64,000 nt of DNA from Toxoplasma gondii ME49 (Eukaryota > Apicomplexa > Conoidasida > Eucoccidiorida > Sarcocystidae), in assembly GCF_000006565.2 (NCBI RefSeq), contig NC_031469.1:1377245-1441244 (forward strand), written 5' to 3'. The first letter of the stretch is position 1. Each line of letters starts with the position of its first letter. The notes below the pieces were generated by a model. It was not told the DNA's origin. It worked only from the letters and a program-made list of their open reading frames with translations, and did not search any database. Position numbers and translations under genes: made by a program. This document shows positions 9,807 through 22,300 of this stretch, piece by piece.

Positions 9807-12800
9807 ACGAGGCGTGGAAAGAAGGCCGCAGAAATCGTTCCGAGAGGCACGAGGCGGAGAAGACCAAGGCCGCAGCTGTCCTGCAGAGACGCAAATTTCT
9901 GTGGCTCTGATTTTTCTCCAGAAGACCACAAGCCAGGCTATAGAAGCGCTGGGACAGGAACTCAGAGACCCGTGTCTGATCTTCCGCTGACGTGGTGGAG
10001 AGAAAACTGTGTTTCCGTTTCGTACAGAGGAGTACAGGAAGTTGCCTTCGCTTGTTCTGCCTTGCAGTCTTTTTCTTGTCCTTTACAAGAACTGCGTCAA
10101 CCATTCATCCAAGAGCGCATGCCCTGCACTCGCCGTTTGCTCGCCTGCCTCGAAAAGAGGGACACTGTGCCCGCTTTCGCGACTGCGTGCGCCGGCGACG
10201 CTCTCGCGGAACTTTCTACTACTCCCAGGACTTGCGGAGTGACAGCCGACACGGAGGCTCTGATGCAGTTGATCATTAGGCCATGAAATATGAGCTGCCT
10301 TTTGCGAAAGAGTGCCTTTCTCTACACATTCGCAGCCTACGCCGTTGGTACAACCTAGATTTTTTTGCGTCACTGTACGCAGGACGATCTGCAGTTTCAG
10401 ATACCCCCCACTCCCAAACACTCGCATCCCACGCCTCATTCGCTTCTTTTCTTAACCGCAGTCGAACGGCGCGCGGAAGTAAAGTAACTGCGGGCTTAGT
10501 GCGCGACGAACTGTATCCTCATTTGATGAAGCAAGCTGGCTTAAAAAACAGAAGTGTACTCGGAAATTAACTCCTACTTTAACGCGTGCCCGCACTTGCT
10601 AGCGGTCAATGTAGAGCAACAACAAGATAGGAATTATTCAGGCTTACGCAGTTCTGAATTGCAGAGACTTTCTGCACAGGGAAATTCCAGTTAGATTGTG
10701 AGAACACCTGGTCTACCTGTAACCGGTCTGTTGTTCTTGATACTCGGGCATGCGTCATTCTGTTCTCTTCCTTCTGTAACGGCTCACGATCACCAGAAAG
10801 GAGACGAGTGCGTCATCGTAGGTCGCACGACAGATCACGCGATTTGTTTTGCTGTTTGTTCGACAACAACGTCTCCCCCACAAGGTCAAAAACGAACGAC
10901 ATCCTCGAGTTCGTCAGCCTCGATTTCGCCAGAGTCAACACTGGCCTTGGAGACGCTCGCCTGAACTCTATAAAGCCCATGGTTTAGCCAAGTTCTTTAT
11001 TGCGTGTTCCTGTCTGTCTGTTTAGCGTTTCTAACGCGACCGTGCAGAAAGCTGGCAAAGTTCCGGGGCCTCTATGCTAACGTGAATAGTCCTTTCCCAC
11101 TTCTCTTTGCTTTGTTCTTTCGTGCACTGGTGTCGTCTCGTCTTCAACATGCACTTGCTGGCTCGTTCGGTGCTTGTTTCGGGTTCGCCCTCACGCGTCG
11201 TGACTTTGTATGAGGTTCTGGGGGGCATCACCTGCTTTTCTAACCCCGATGTTGAGGTCTTGTCCAGTCTCGTGATGTTCCCGTTTTGGCTTGCTTTCCT
11301 TATCACTTCATGTCACCTTCTCCCATGCGGGTTCACCATCGTGTGCTGTCTAGATTTTCTCTGACGGTGTGTAAAACAAAGCTCCGGAGTGCCTTCCATT
11401 TTTAGACGCCCCTGGTTCCCGCAACACGTCGAGGAAAGGTTCTCCTTTTTCTTTCCTTTGTTCTTCGATGGTGTGTCTCACTTTCGCTGCACAGGAACTG
11501 CTTGCACTTCATGTGTGGAAGGGAATTCTGTATTGTCGTCTTTAGCTACCAGTTTACCCCGTATCTTCCTTTCGTTTTCTCGTTCGTCCTCAAAATCGGC
11601 GGATTCGCACCGAACTGGCTCACGTTTCTTTTTGCACACCCGAAAACCTGGATTCCACGTCGCGCGACGTGAACAGAGAGAACAGGCTACAAATGAAAGT
11701 AGCACGGACTCCTGGTGGTACATTTGTTCGAGACAAGCTTGAATGATCGCTGACTGCTGCAACTTTCGTTCAGTCGGTGGGCCTCCAGTTTTCTTCGGAG
11801 CTGTCGCAACTTCCCAGTGCCAGCGTCGATCGTAAATGCGTCTCGGTGTTTCTTTTTCTTGCGTTATCTTCCCCTCTGTGCGGCCTTCTGGGAAAGGAGA
11901 GGCATAACACATGTAGACCTTATTGGAAAAGTACGCTCCCTAACATCTGGGTTCTGCACTGAGACGCGGATACTCGAGACGGGCAGCATGTGGGGGAGAC
12001 AAATCGGGAGACAACAGAGAGACGGGAGACACCATGGAGCCGGACGACGGCAGGCGGGGTGAAGGGCCCCGTCGTGCTTGCATGTCAGCACAACCAGCAG
12101 GGGGTATGTGTGGCTTGTGTAGCCATGAGTGCTTTTGGCTTTGCGGCAAGAAACTCGGACAAAAAGGCGACAAACGCCAAGCCACCATGATCCACAAAGA
12201 AGGTGGTATTTTGCTTCCGCAAGCCACAAAACACTTCCGCCTGGGGGTCCCAGCAGAGATAGGGGGCACTTGGCGTCTGGACGGGTTGCCCTTTCTCTAG
12301 TAGTCGGCTTCAAGCGGGAGCCTCGTCAGCTGCGTAGCCGCGTTTCGGCACTAAGGGTGTGCTCCCCTATCAGAGGACGAGCCCCGCCGAGTCTCCCGCT
12401 TCGTTTCGGGCCACGGACTTTGAAATTGGAGGAAAACAGAGCGAAAACCGTGTCAGTTCCCCGGAACACGAATACGGACAGATCCCGTCAGCCACAGATC
12501 CGCTCGGCTGCTGTACCGACAGTGGAGCTGCCGCAGCTTGTTCTGGCAACGACGTCTTGCCCACTTTTTGCGAGTGGCTGCGGGTGGCAAAGGCTCTCCG
12601 AGGAGGCTGCAGTGACCTTGTTCTTGGATCTTCTCCCTTCTCTGGTTCTTCCGTCTTCACGTGTCGTTTTTGTGATTGAGAAGGAGGACGCGGACCTCCT
12701 TTGTTCTCAAGAAAGCGCCAACACGAGTTGGTGTAGTCCATCCATCTCCTTTGAGTCCACTTGTGTACCTTTTCCATCGACCAGCCGGCCCTAGCTGTTT

Positions 12801-13326
12801 CTCCGCTTCTGCCCGACATCACGTGCACCCGGCCACGAACCCGTCCGCCCAGTCGTTTTTTCTTCCTTCCCTATCTTTCGTTGTTTCTGCTTCTTCAACA
12901 ATGCCAGCAGAGACGCCAGGGAAAGTGTGCGTTTCCCAGTGGCGAAAACTCCGTCCGAGCGCGCTTCGTTTCGCCCTCCTCTCGAGCGTGTGGGGTTTCC
13001 TACCCTAAGTCGCGTCAAATCCGTTTCTTTGAGTTCTTCCGTGCCTCGCCAAGCGCAGTCAACCGCAGGAATGTGGCAAAATGCGTCTGGATGCGGTGTT
13101 TCGTAGCTGACGGAGGCCGAGCTCCTTCACAAAACCGCATTCGACGCGGAGTTCCTCGCCACGACGCCCTCGGCCTCGAGTCCTGCCGCCTTCTCGTGCC
13201 TCATCATCGTCTTCTTCCACCCGCGCTCCGTCCACCACCCGCGCCTGACCATCCAGCCTCCTGCACTGTGGTCGCTTCTCGGCGTGCTTTGCCGGTTTGC
13301 TGGCTGTCAGCCCCTGCCTCGTAACC
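9807..13326. other. Intergenic region upstream of the giant gene
   Basis: This contains the RPS20 3' untranslated region and the promoter and probable long 5' untranslated region of the giant gene. Open frames up to 221 codons (12129-12794) exist on both strands, but they overlap one another, have no domain and no splice partner, and follow from moderate GC content. A cluster of GAGACG motifs lies at 11960-12024. Confidence 0.45.
11960..12024 (+). promoter_or_regulatory. Cluster of GAGACG motifs
   Basis: Three copies of GAGACG occur in 65 bases; TGAGACG (11960) and AGAGACG (12018) match the (A/T)GAGACG element known from Toxoplasma promoters. The cluster lies about 1.3 kb before the giant gene's ATG, so it could mark the transcription start region of a long 5' untranslated region. 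This is positional inference. Confidence 0.3.
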
Positions 13327-16300
13327 ATGTCGCCTGTCGCGGCTCAGGCAGCGCGGGCCGCAAGGCACAGTGAGAAGAAAAGCCGTCCACCGGAAGTGCC
13401 TGTTTTGAACCTGGGGTCTTCCTCCCAGCAGCCATCACGCTGCACTTGGCTGGGCTGGTGCAACCACCTCCGAGGAGTTTCGTCTCCCCTTCTGGGCTGT
13501 GCTCTCTGTCTCTTCCTCTTGGCTTGCCTCGCGCCCGGTCTGGACTGCCACACCCGCGCAACTGGTCGCCGACCCGCGTCGCTGCTGCCGCTTCTCTCTC
13601 CCGCTCATGCACAGAATGTGCCTTGGCTGCACTCCTCGTTCTGGACCTCGCCGAATGGTGGCGAAAAGCTGGACAAGCCGCCCTCCACGTGGGCCGCCTG
13701 GTGGCCCGCGAGCGCGGAGACAGGAAACGGGAAAAAACCAACGGAGGCAGTGGACTTGGGTGAGGCAGAACAACGCGTTGTCGAGGTGCCGACCACGCCT
13801 GCTGGATTCTTTTTCTTCCCCGATTCCGGAGACAACACGGGGAAAGTCAACTGCAGCGTGGAACCTGCGACTTTCCCTGCGAACGCCAAGGACTTCGTCG
13901 TCCAGTGCCCCTCCACTGTTCAAACGGCGACTCTTCTGCTCCTCACGAGAAAGGAGAAAAGAACCTTTCGGATCGCAGGTGAGGAATTTAATCGCCTTTC
14001 CAAACAAGGCCGTTGCTGCCATACGTGCAGGCAGCAGTGCTCGAGCAGTGGCTTCTGTTTCCGCTCTCCTGCTGGCTCACGCTCGCCCCTGCTTAACCCC
14101 TCACCTCCTTCCCGGTGTGTCTGTCCACCTCTCTCCCATGTCCGTGTTTCTCTGCTGCTTCCTCGCCCTCTCAAGCCTTCTCCTTTCCTCCTCCCTCCTT
14201 TCCCCTGTCGCGACTCCAGCCTTTCCCGCCTCTCGTAACCCCTCTGCCGGGCTTTCTTGAATGTCTGGTTTCGTTTCAAGTCGACTTCCTATTGCGACTG
14301 CCTACCTCGGATATCGACTACCGTGGTAACGCATGGGCTTCTGGGGTGCCACGCTCACCACACACCTGAACCGGCACTTGTCACGAGTCCTTCTTTGCCT
14401 TGGCCTCTCTCTGCTGAGCTCTCAGGCTCCTCCATGTCAACGTCCAAGCTGGCGCTCCACTTCCCGTCAGCCCCCGCGGAGGCCCGCGAGGTGTCTCTGG
14501 AAATCTGCGACGAGGACGGAGACGCGTCGCTGTCTCCCGCTGCCCTCAGCCTGCGGACGACGTTCTCGCTGTTCTCTCTGTTCTCTGGTCCCTCCTCAAG
14601 CTCACACTCGTCTTCTCAGGCCCGCGCCGACTCACTGACGCCCTTGCTGTCTCCACCGCGTCCTGTTGCCCCTTCCGCCGTCTGCCGCACTGTGTCGATT
14701 CTCCCGGTACACCTTCCTGGGGCGGGCCTCGCGGCTCCGCGCCTCGCTCAACTAGCGGTGTCGCGCGGGGTGAAAGGTGTCCCCGCTCTGCAGCCGCCGT
14801 TCCACTCAGAGATTCTCGAGTACCACGCGACTGTGCCAGAGGCGCAGGCTGTGACTGTGGCGGCTGTCGCGGCTCCGGGAACCTTTTTGACAGTTGCGGA
14901 GGAAGGAAGCTTTCCGGTCCCAGAAGCGAAGTCGAAAGACCCCCTCGTTGTCTCCATTCAAGAGCACAAGACTTCGTTGCTGCATAAGTTAACCTGCGGT
15001 GATCCGGGAACAGTCGTTCGGTTGGTTTTTTCCGTCTTCTCGTCCGCTGCCGGCGAAGCGAGCTTGTGCAGTGGCGGCGCCAAGTGCGTGCTGAACGCGC
15101 TTGTGAAAAAAACGCTGAATGCTGCGAAACTGGTCGCCAGCGGCTCCGAACCCGCCCGCTACCGGGTGTACATACACTGCATGTCGCCCACGGCCGGGCA
15201 CGCGGCACTGGCGGGAATTCAGCCAACGCGCGGTCAGTTGGTGCCGCGGATCTTTTCGGCGGAAAAGCATCTCTACTATTTGCTTCTGCCTTCTGGAGTC
15301 AACGGAGACAAGGTGACCTTCCGCGCTGCAGACACGCAAACAGAAATCTTCGTGGGGGAAGAAGGCCGCAGAAGAAGCAGCGGCGTCGCGGAAAACGTGC
15401 CCCTGCAGCTGGCGCTTGACGAGGAGTCACGGGTTGTGCCCATTCGGACCTTGGCGCAAAAGAGAGGAACGAGGGACGAACAAGACGGGGAACTGTACTT
15501 TGTCGTCCTCGCTCGCGCAACAGAATACCCAGGCAGCGCCGCTGACGCCGTCCAGCCCCTCTTGAAGAGCCTCAACCTTCTGGGCGCCAAACTTAACCGT
15601 CCATTTGACCCAAGAGCGTATGCCGTTTTGTCTCGTCTTCTGCCGTTTCGACTTCGGTTAAATAGTCATTTGGGATGATCGCGTGTGCGAGCCTGTCAGA
15701 TGAGTATCTCTGTGTCGTGCTGGGGTCGTCTGAGTGGCCACCTTCCTCCCCGCGGCAGCAGCGGAGTAGTTTGCCCTCATCCACCTATGCGAGTCCCCGT
15801 CTGTTTCAGTCGGCCTGCCCTTTCTTCTTTCAACTCCTCGCGTTTTTCGAGCTCTTCAGTGTTGTGTGCATCTGATGTATCGACCCATTTGTTCACCTTG
15901 GGTGGCCGCCTCTGTCCAGCCCTCCGATCAGTGGCGCATCCTATATACAAGGATACAGGGATACTGGCGTACCTGCACGTGTAGACAACCGCGCTGAGGG
16001 CCCCCGTCGCTCCATTCAGAGTCTTCGACTGTCTTTGCTTCTCTCTGTGTGTACGGTAGACATACGGGTGTATGCCCTATCTACTCGCGTCACTACAAAT
16101 ACACACACATATCTGTATATAAATGTACATGTGTTTGGACAATGTGGCCTCGTTGTTTCAGGTTCCACTTCTCCGCAGAGGTACCTGTGGATCGCAAGTT
16201 CGTCGGCCTCCAGCTCGAAGAGGCAGTGCCCGGCTCTCACATCCGCGTTGATGGTCAGGAAGAGAAGATACAGTCCAGCCCAGACGCGTGGGAGAAGAAA

Positions 16301-19300
16301 AGCTTTCAAAGCATCACAGCGGCGAATCATAGTGACACAAGTGACACATTTTTCGTACTTTCTTTTCTCTGTGTTCCTCCATCCAGAAAGCCGGATCATA
16401 CCATGAATCCGTCGTTTTTCTTCCAAGACGTTGGTCACTACAGTCCTTTGTTTCCTCAAGATCCCGATCCTCGCCATTGCTTGATTTCTCTGCTCCTATT
16501 TCCCCACTTGTCGCTTCCTGCTACCGCTTTGTTTCTCTTCTTGACGGCCTTGTTCTGTTTTTTTAGTGAGCATCTGAGTTGTGGTGTCTCTCTTGCTCGT
16601 CTCTCCACCATTTCTGTCTCCCACATGGTCTCCTTCCTTCAGGCAACCTCTTGCTTCCTCGGCACCAGACAGCCTTTTACCGCCTGAGGCCCGGCGACAC
16701 CCGGCGCATCTCAATCGCGCTGTCTCGTCCAGACAGCGAGGTTTTTACTAAAAACGCGAACGGCTCTCCCTTTGCTTTCGCCGAGAAGGGCACCGAGAAG
16801 AACAAACGGGAAGTGGTCTACACCATCGAAGTCACCAGACGCACAGCCTGGTTCACTGGTGCCTCGCTGGTGCCACTTCTGGCGCAGGCGGCCTGCTGGG
16901 GCTCCGGCATCGTCCACGCGTTCGCCGGAGCTGGCTGGCTGGCGGTGGCGAAGACACTTAACTTCGTTGCTATCACTGCGGCCATTCCAGGTGCGAAAGA
17001 AAGACGCAGGGACAAAAGGAATCAGAGGAAAGAAGGCGATTCACAGATGCGAGTGCCAACTGAGTATCGGCTTTAAGCTGTGGCTTCCGACGACGGCTTC
17101 ACGGGGGGGACATCGCACGCAGTGGCCTAGAGGTGCAAGCACTGCGCGTTTTTGACATATTGCGATCGGTCGGTGGATTCAGATTCTCACAGAGTTCCTT
17201 GCGACTTTCACACCATATGTGAGATGTGCTCTGTGCAGTGTAGTTGATATTGCATGCACGGCCAGACCCCTGTATGTGCTCTTATATATCTACAAGCATA
17301 TTTATGCAACTATATACATATACAGGTGTATAGGCATATAAATAGGTATGTATGAATACGTGTATCTATGTACATGTTGGAGTCCTCTTTGTCACTCTGG
17401 GATATTCGTTGTGGGCAGGTACTCCCGAGATGTGGACGACCTTTTCGAGCCGCTTCTTGGACTTTGGTCTTCAACTTTCGCCGCCCTCGAATTGGATCGA
17501 GGCCGTCGATGAGTCTATGCAGGGCCTCGCAGGCCCTCAGTTGCTTCCCTCTGCTGCTTCGCCTCTGGGCAAACTGGTCCCGGCCTCGTTCCTTGGAAGT
17601 GTGTCTGCAGAGAGAGTTCTCTCTCCGTGCACATGATCCCGTGAAGACGCATGTACCCAGAAAGCTCGTAGAGCTGAGGATATTTCTCGCATCCCCCGGC
17701 TGTCTCCCTTTTCTGCACAGTCTCAGCAATTCAAACGTAAAATAACTGTGTATATCGGATTCACCTTTTGCCAGGTTCACCCGCTCTGGTGAGCCGTGAC
17801 ACAGACTGAAAGGGCCACAACTGTGAACACAACATTCATCTGCAGCTCCTACGGTCGCTGCTTTGTGGGACTGTGTACGCTACACTTGACCGTAGTCACA
17901 TATCCTTCCCCGCGTGTGGACGAACTTCTCTGTTTTCGCGTGCATGCATGGCCCTTTGTCGGTAGTGCATGCACTACACACTGCACCTCCTACCCTAACG
18001 CGTCTGAAGTGTATTGCTCATCACTTGCGCCTTTGTGCAACGGTGGGTTTGCAGTGAGGAGGCGTGTCGGGTCACTGAGCTCACTGACGAAAGAGCAACG
18101 CATTCCAGTTATCTTTTTGCCATACGCACGTTCCTCCCTCTGTACATGCGTTTGCCCACGTGCTTCAGTCGGTCTTCCACTTCCAGATGAACACCATATT
18201 AATACGAGAGCATGTAACCGGTCGGCACAGTAGAACTTGGATCCGGGGAACAAAGAGAGCTGAGCCACGAGTTCACCCTTTGCGCATGCGTTGTCCCTTG
18301 ACTCTCTTCCGTTTCTCCGCCTGTGTTTTTGCATGTGGTTTCCCAGGTGAACTACTCTCGCCGTCGCCCGTTATCCTCCCGGCCTCTCTCTCTGCACCCA
18401 GCACTCTTGCGCAGGCCCCCCTTGCTGTCTTGTCTCCTGCGTCGGCTCCTCAAAGTGCTGCTGCGACGGTTCTTCCTGCTGCTAAACTGAGCCATCGACG
18501 GGTCGCCGCGGTCTCTTCTTTTCTTTCCGTGGGGTCTTCCAACCCGTTTCTCGTATCCGCAGCTGTGGCCGCGCCTGTTGAGGCGAGTGGCACTGAGCAG
18601 AAGAGCTGGGCAGAAGTGTCGCGGCCTCTCCTGCGGTACCTAGAAATCCAGAGCGACCGACGCGAGTTGATGAATCGCTTCGCTTCTTGCGTGCTTCTAT
18701 ACGGGACACTGCTGCTCGTTTTCGTGTTTCTTCTCGCCCTCGTCCTTCTGCGTCGACTCTTCGAGCGGAGACACCGAGCAGCTCTCGACGCGTTCGCGGC
18801 GGCGCCCCTCGCTGAAGGACTCCAGGAAAAAGAAGGCCCCCCGAAAGCGCGCCTCAGCGAACCGACCAAGGGACTTTGGAGATTCTTGCCCGAACAAATC
18901 GCAGTGCCCACGAGCGTCTTGATCTTCCTCTTCGACTACGGCCTCGTCTCGTTCGCGCAAGCGAGTGCAGGTACAAGTGTCTCCGTCGAACTGCCCGACT
19001 GCGGTTCAGTCTGCCTCCTCGGCCGTCAGCGTTTTTCGGCTTTTTTTTGGATCGCGCGGCTGACTCTGCGGCTCGTGTCCACCTCTTCGCGCTTGTGTTC
19101 CATAGAAACTTTGAAAACAAAGAGAGCTGATCCCGCGCCTCTCGGAGTCAAAGCTCGCTTCCCTGCAGCTTCGTTCGCTCCTAGTGGTGATTGCTAGTAA
19201 AGTGTAGAGTTACAAAGACTCAACGGTAGAGCAGCGGACTCCTATTGGGTGGGTTCAATCTATGTGGGCATCAAGAAGCGTGGAGAGATCGTCGCTTCGG

Positions 19301-22300
19301 CCCACTGGGGCCTGCTCCGGTGTGCCAGTTCTCGTTCTTCTCTCGCCGTCTTGATGTCCTGCCTCTCCTCGCCGAGACCCTCTTCTTTCGCGTGGGTTGC
19401 ACGAACAAACCATCCAATATACATTTTGTTTAACCGTTTACGAGACTGTTTTGTGCTTTCTCCGTGAGAGAGCTGCGTCAGCTCCACTGACCTGTGTATC
19501 TATGAGGCCTTTCGTGCTGGGCTGAGGAGACAATGGCGGTCAGGAACGTGGCGTGCACTTTTTGGAGTGTTTTGTTAGAGATCGTGAGCTCGGTGAGCAT
19601 CGAACGTCCTCTGAGGGCATGAATCCACCTTTTTGCCTTTCACGTCCTTGTATATCCAACCCACATTTTTTCTTCAGGCCTTGCATTTGCGGAGAAAACC
19701 ATGTCACTAAGAATCTTCGGAGTCCGCTTCTCGCCGTGGTGCCTCTCTACAGTCTGTAGCGCACTCCTGGTCTTGTACCCGATCACCTACTTGGTCTGGG
19801 TTCACAACACTCTCCGCTTCCTCAAAAAGTAGGCCTCGCGAGGAGCGCAAAGGAAGAAAGTGCCCTCTGATGCTGTCTTCTGTGGGGCGTCTGCCACTTC
19901 AGAAAAAAAAGGAAGGAAAAAAGCAGAAAGCAAAGCATGCCCACAGCGGCCTTCCCTAATACCCCGAAACTAAAAGGACTCCTGAGACGCTGCATGCAGG
20001 CACGTGCATTGGATTTTCATTTCGTCGTCTGCGGAACTATCCGTTTTCCTTCTCTGCTTTCCCAAGAAGGAGCAGGAAGAATGAGACACACAGATTTTTA
20101 TCATACGTGTTCTCCTGAGCAGTACTTCTGGTAAAACTAACTGAGACCGAAAGCAAACTCGAGAAGCCACAAAAAAAGAAGAACAAACTGCAGGGCTTCG
20201 CGTTTTTCTCTTGCCTTGCTCTCCCCTCGCTTTCCGTGCCTCACTGACACTGTCACCTCGACGTGTGCTGCAGGAAAGTTGTCTTCTGCTCGCCGTTGCA
20301 GAAGTATACAGACCGTCGAGTGTACGAGGTTAAAGCATGGATCTCGCGCTCCTCGTTTCTTCCACCTTGCCTTGATGAGCTTTTCTCAGGGTAAGTTTGA
20401 GTTGAACTTTACTTCAACTTAGCATTTCTCGGCAAATCGCTTCGCCGATCTACGTATACTTGTCAGCTCTAATCTTTTCAAGCTGGGTGGCGTTCTATTG
20501 GGTCAAATGCCAACGACTTTGTGCACTTTTGTCTGTTTGGCGAATTTCGCGAAATCCCCCACTCTGTAGACCTATGTACAGTCTGCCTTCCACATGAGCA
20601 GCTCTCCAGGAGTTCTTTCTCCCTGTTGGACAACACGGCATCGGCGTCCTGTGCCTCACGACTCGCGGGGTTGCTTCCCCTGCTTCGTGTTTCTCTCTCT
20701 TGATCTTCTTTCTGTTTCCCCATGGTCACTTCTTCCTCCTTATTTTTCTTCGACTGCAGAGAGCTCCGGTCCGTGGTGCCTATCAAAGCGGCTAGTGGGT
20801 CGGGACTCTCTGGTGTTACTGTGCCACTCGAGGCTGTCGACAAGGCAGACGACGAAGACGCGTCGCACGCCTCCCGCAGAAGCTTCGCGTGTGGCGATGG
20901 TATGGCTCTAACCGCCAACGAGGAAGAACAAGCGTTGGCTTATGTCTCTTCTTCGAGCTGTGAAGAACTGAGTGCAACCTGCGCTCAACACTACCACGCC
21001 TCGTTCGGCTCCGCGCTGCTGCCACCTGGCCTCCAGGGGCCGCGAGGGCGAGAAGAGCACGGTGTCGGAGATGCTGAGTCTGGATGGTATCTCGGGCAAG
21101 AAACAGTGGAAGAAGCAGGAGGGAAAGGAGGCACATGCCTCATTCAAGCGAGAGAGGAGCTGCGGAGACAGCGAGACATCGCAGGACATGGCGAAAAAGA
21201 AATCCTTCTTCAGCTTGATGGAGATGCGTATGAGGTCCATGACTACGAGCCCGCAAGTGCCAATCTCTGCAGACAATGGCCGCATGCGTTGGTTGGACGC
21301 TTCAGGTAAGTGGGAAGCAGAAATAACGATTTGTGAGACGAATGTTCTCGCTACTGGACCTCGTAGCCCTTTCTCTCGGCGCTTATGCGTTTTCCTTCAT
21401 GACATGCATCGCCCCTTCTTTTCTGATCCACTGTCATTCACCTGTCCTTCTCTGAAGCCACCTCAAATCGGCCTTCCTTCTCCTTCCCTTTGTTGGGCCA
21501 CGAGCTCCCATGGCATCACGCCGGCGTTCTCGACTTTTAACTCGCGTTCCCCAACAGCTTGCCGTCTCACCCTTACCACGAATTTTCCGCCTCTTCTCGT
21601 CAGTAAGGCTGTTTTGTCCATTTCTGCGGCTAAGAGCCTTGTGCTGTCTGCAGCGTTAACTTGAGCGGAGATTCCCACAGCGCATCTTCTCGTTCGAGGG
21701 CTCTCTGCACTGAAGCTGAGATTCACTTATGCCACCTCTCGAGTTTGGCCTGGCTCTCGGCTGGCCTTCAGAAACCTTTGCACTTTTGGGTCCCCGCGAG
21801 AGGTCTGCAGCTAAGCTACGCCGACCGCTTCGCTCTGCTTCTTCCGCCTTCCGCCAGCGGCTACCCCCGTGAGCTGTTACACTTCCTCACCGTTCGGGGC
21901 TCCCTGGTTGGCGCCACTCTCCTCCTGAGTTTGAACTCCGCATTTGGAGTATCAGCGCTCTTCTCCTTTGCGCTGCTGCTGCTCGCATGCGGCTTGAACC
22001 TCGCGGTAAATCTTCCCGCGGCCTTGCATCGGTCTGCAGATAGGTGGCAGCGACGTGGTTTCGCGGGACAGCAGCGCGAGAGCGACGGCGGAGAGGCGAT
22101 GAGGGCAGATCGAGAGCTGTTGGCAGACTTGGCAGCCACGCGCCTCTTGGAAAAAGCCGATGCTGCTGAAGAAAGAACTCGATTCGTCGCCGTCAAGGAG
22201 ACACAGAAAACGGAACTGCGTGAGTTAAGGCGGTGGACCCCCTGGAACAGGTGTCACGCAGACGCAAGCTTACCTGCTGTCCAGTTCTGGGTCTCGAAAG

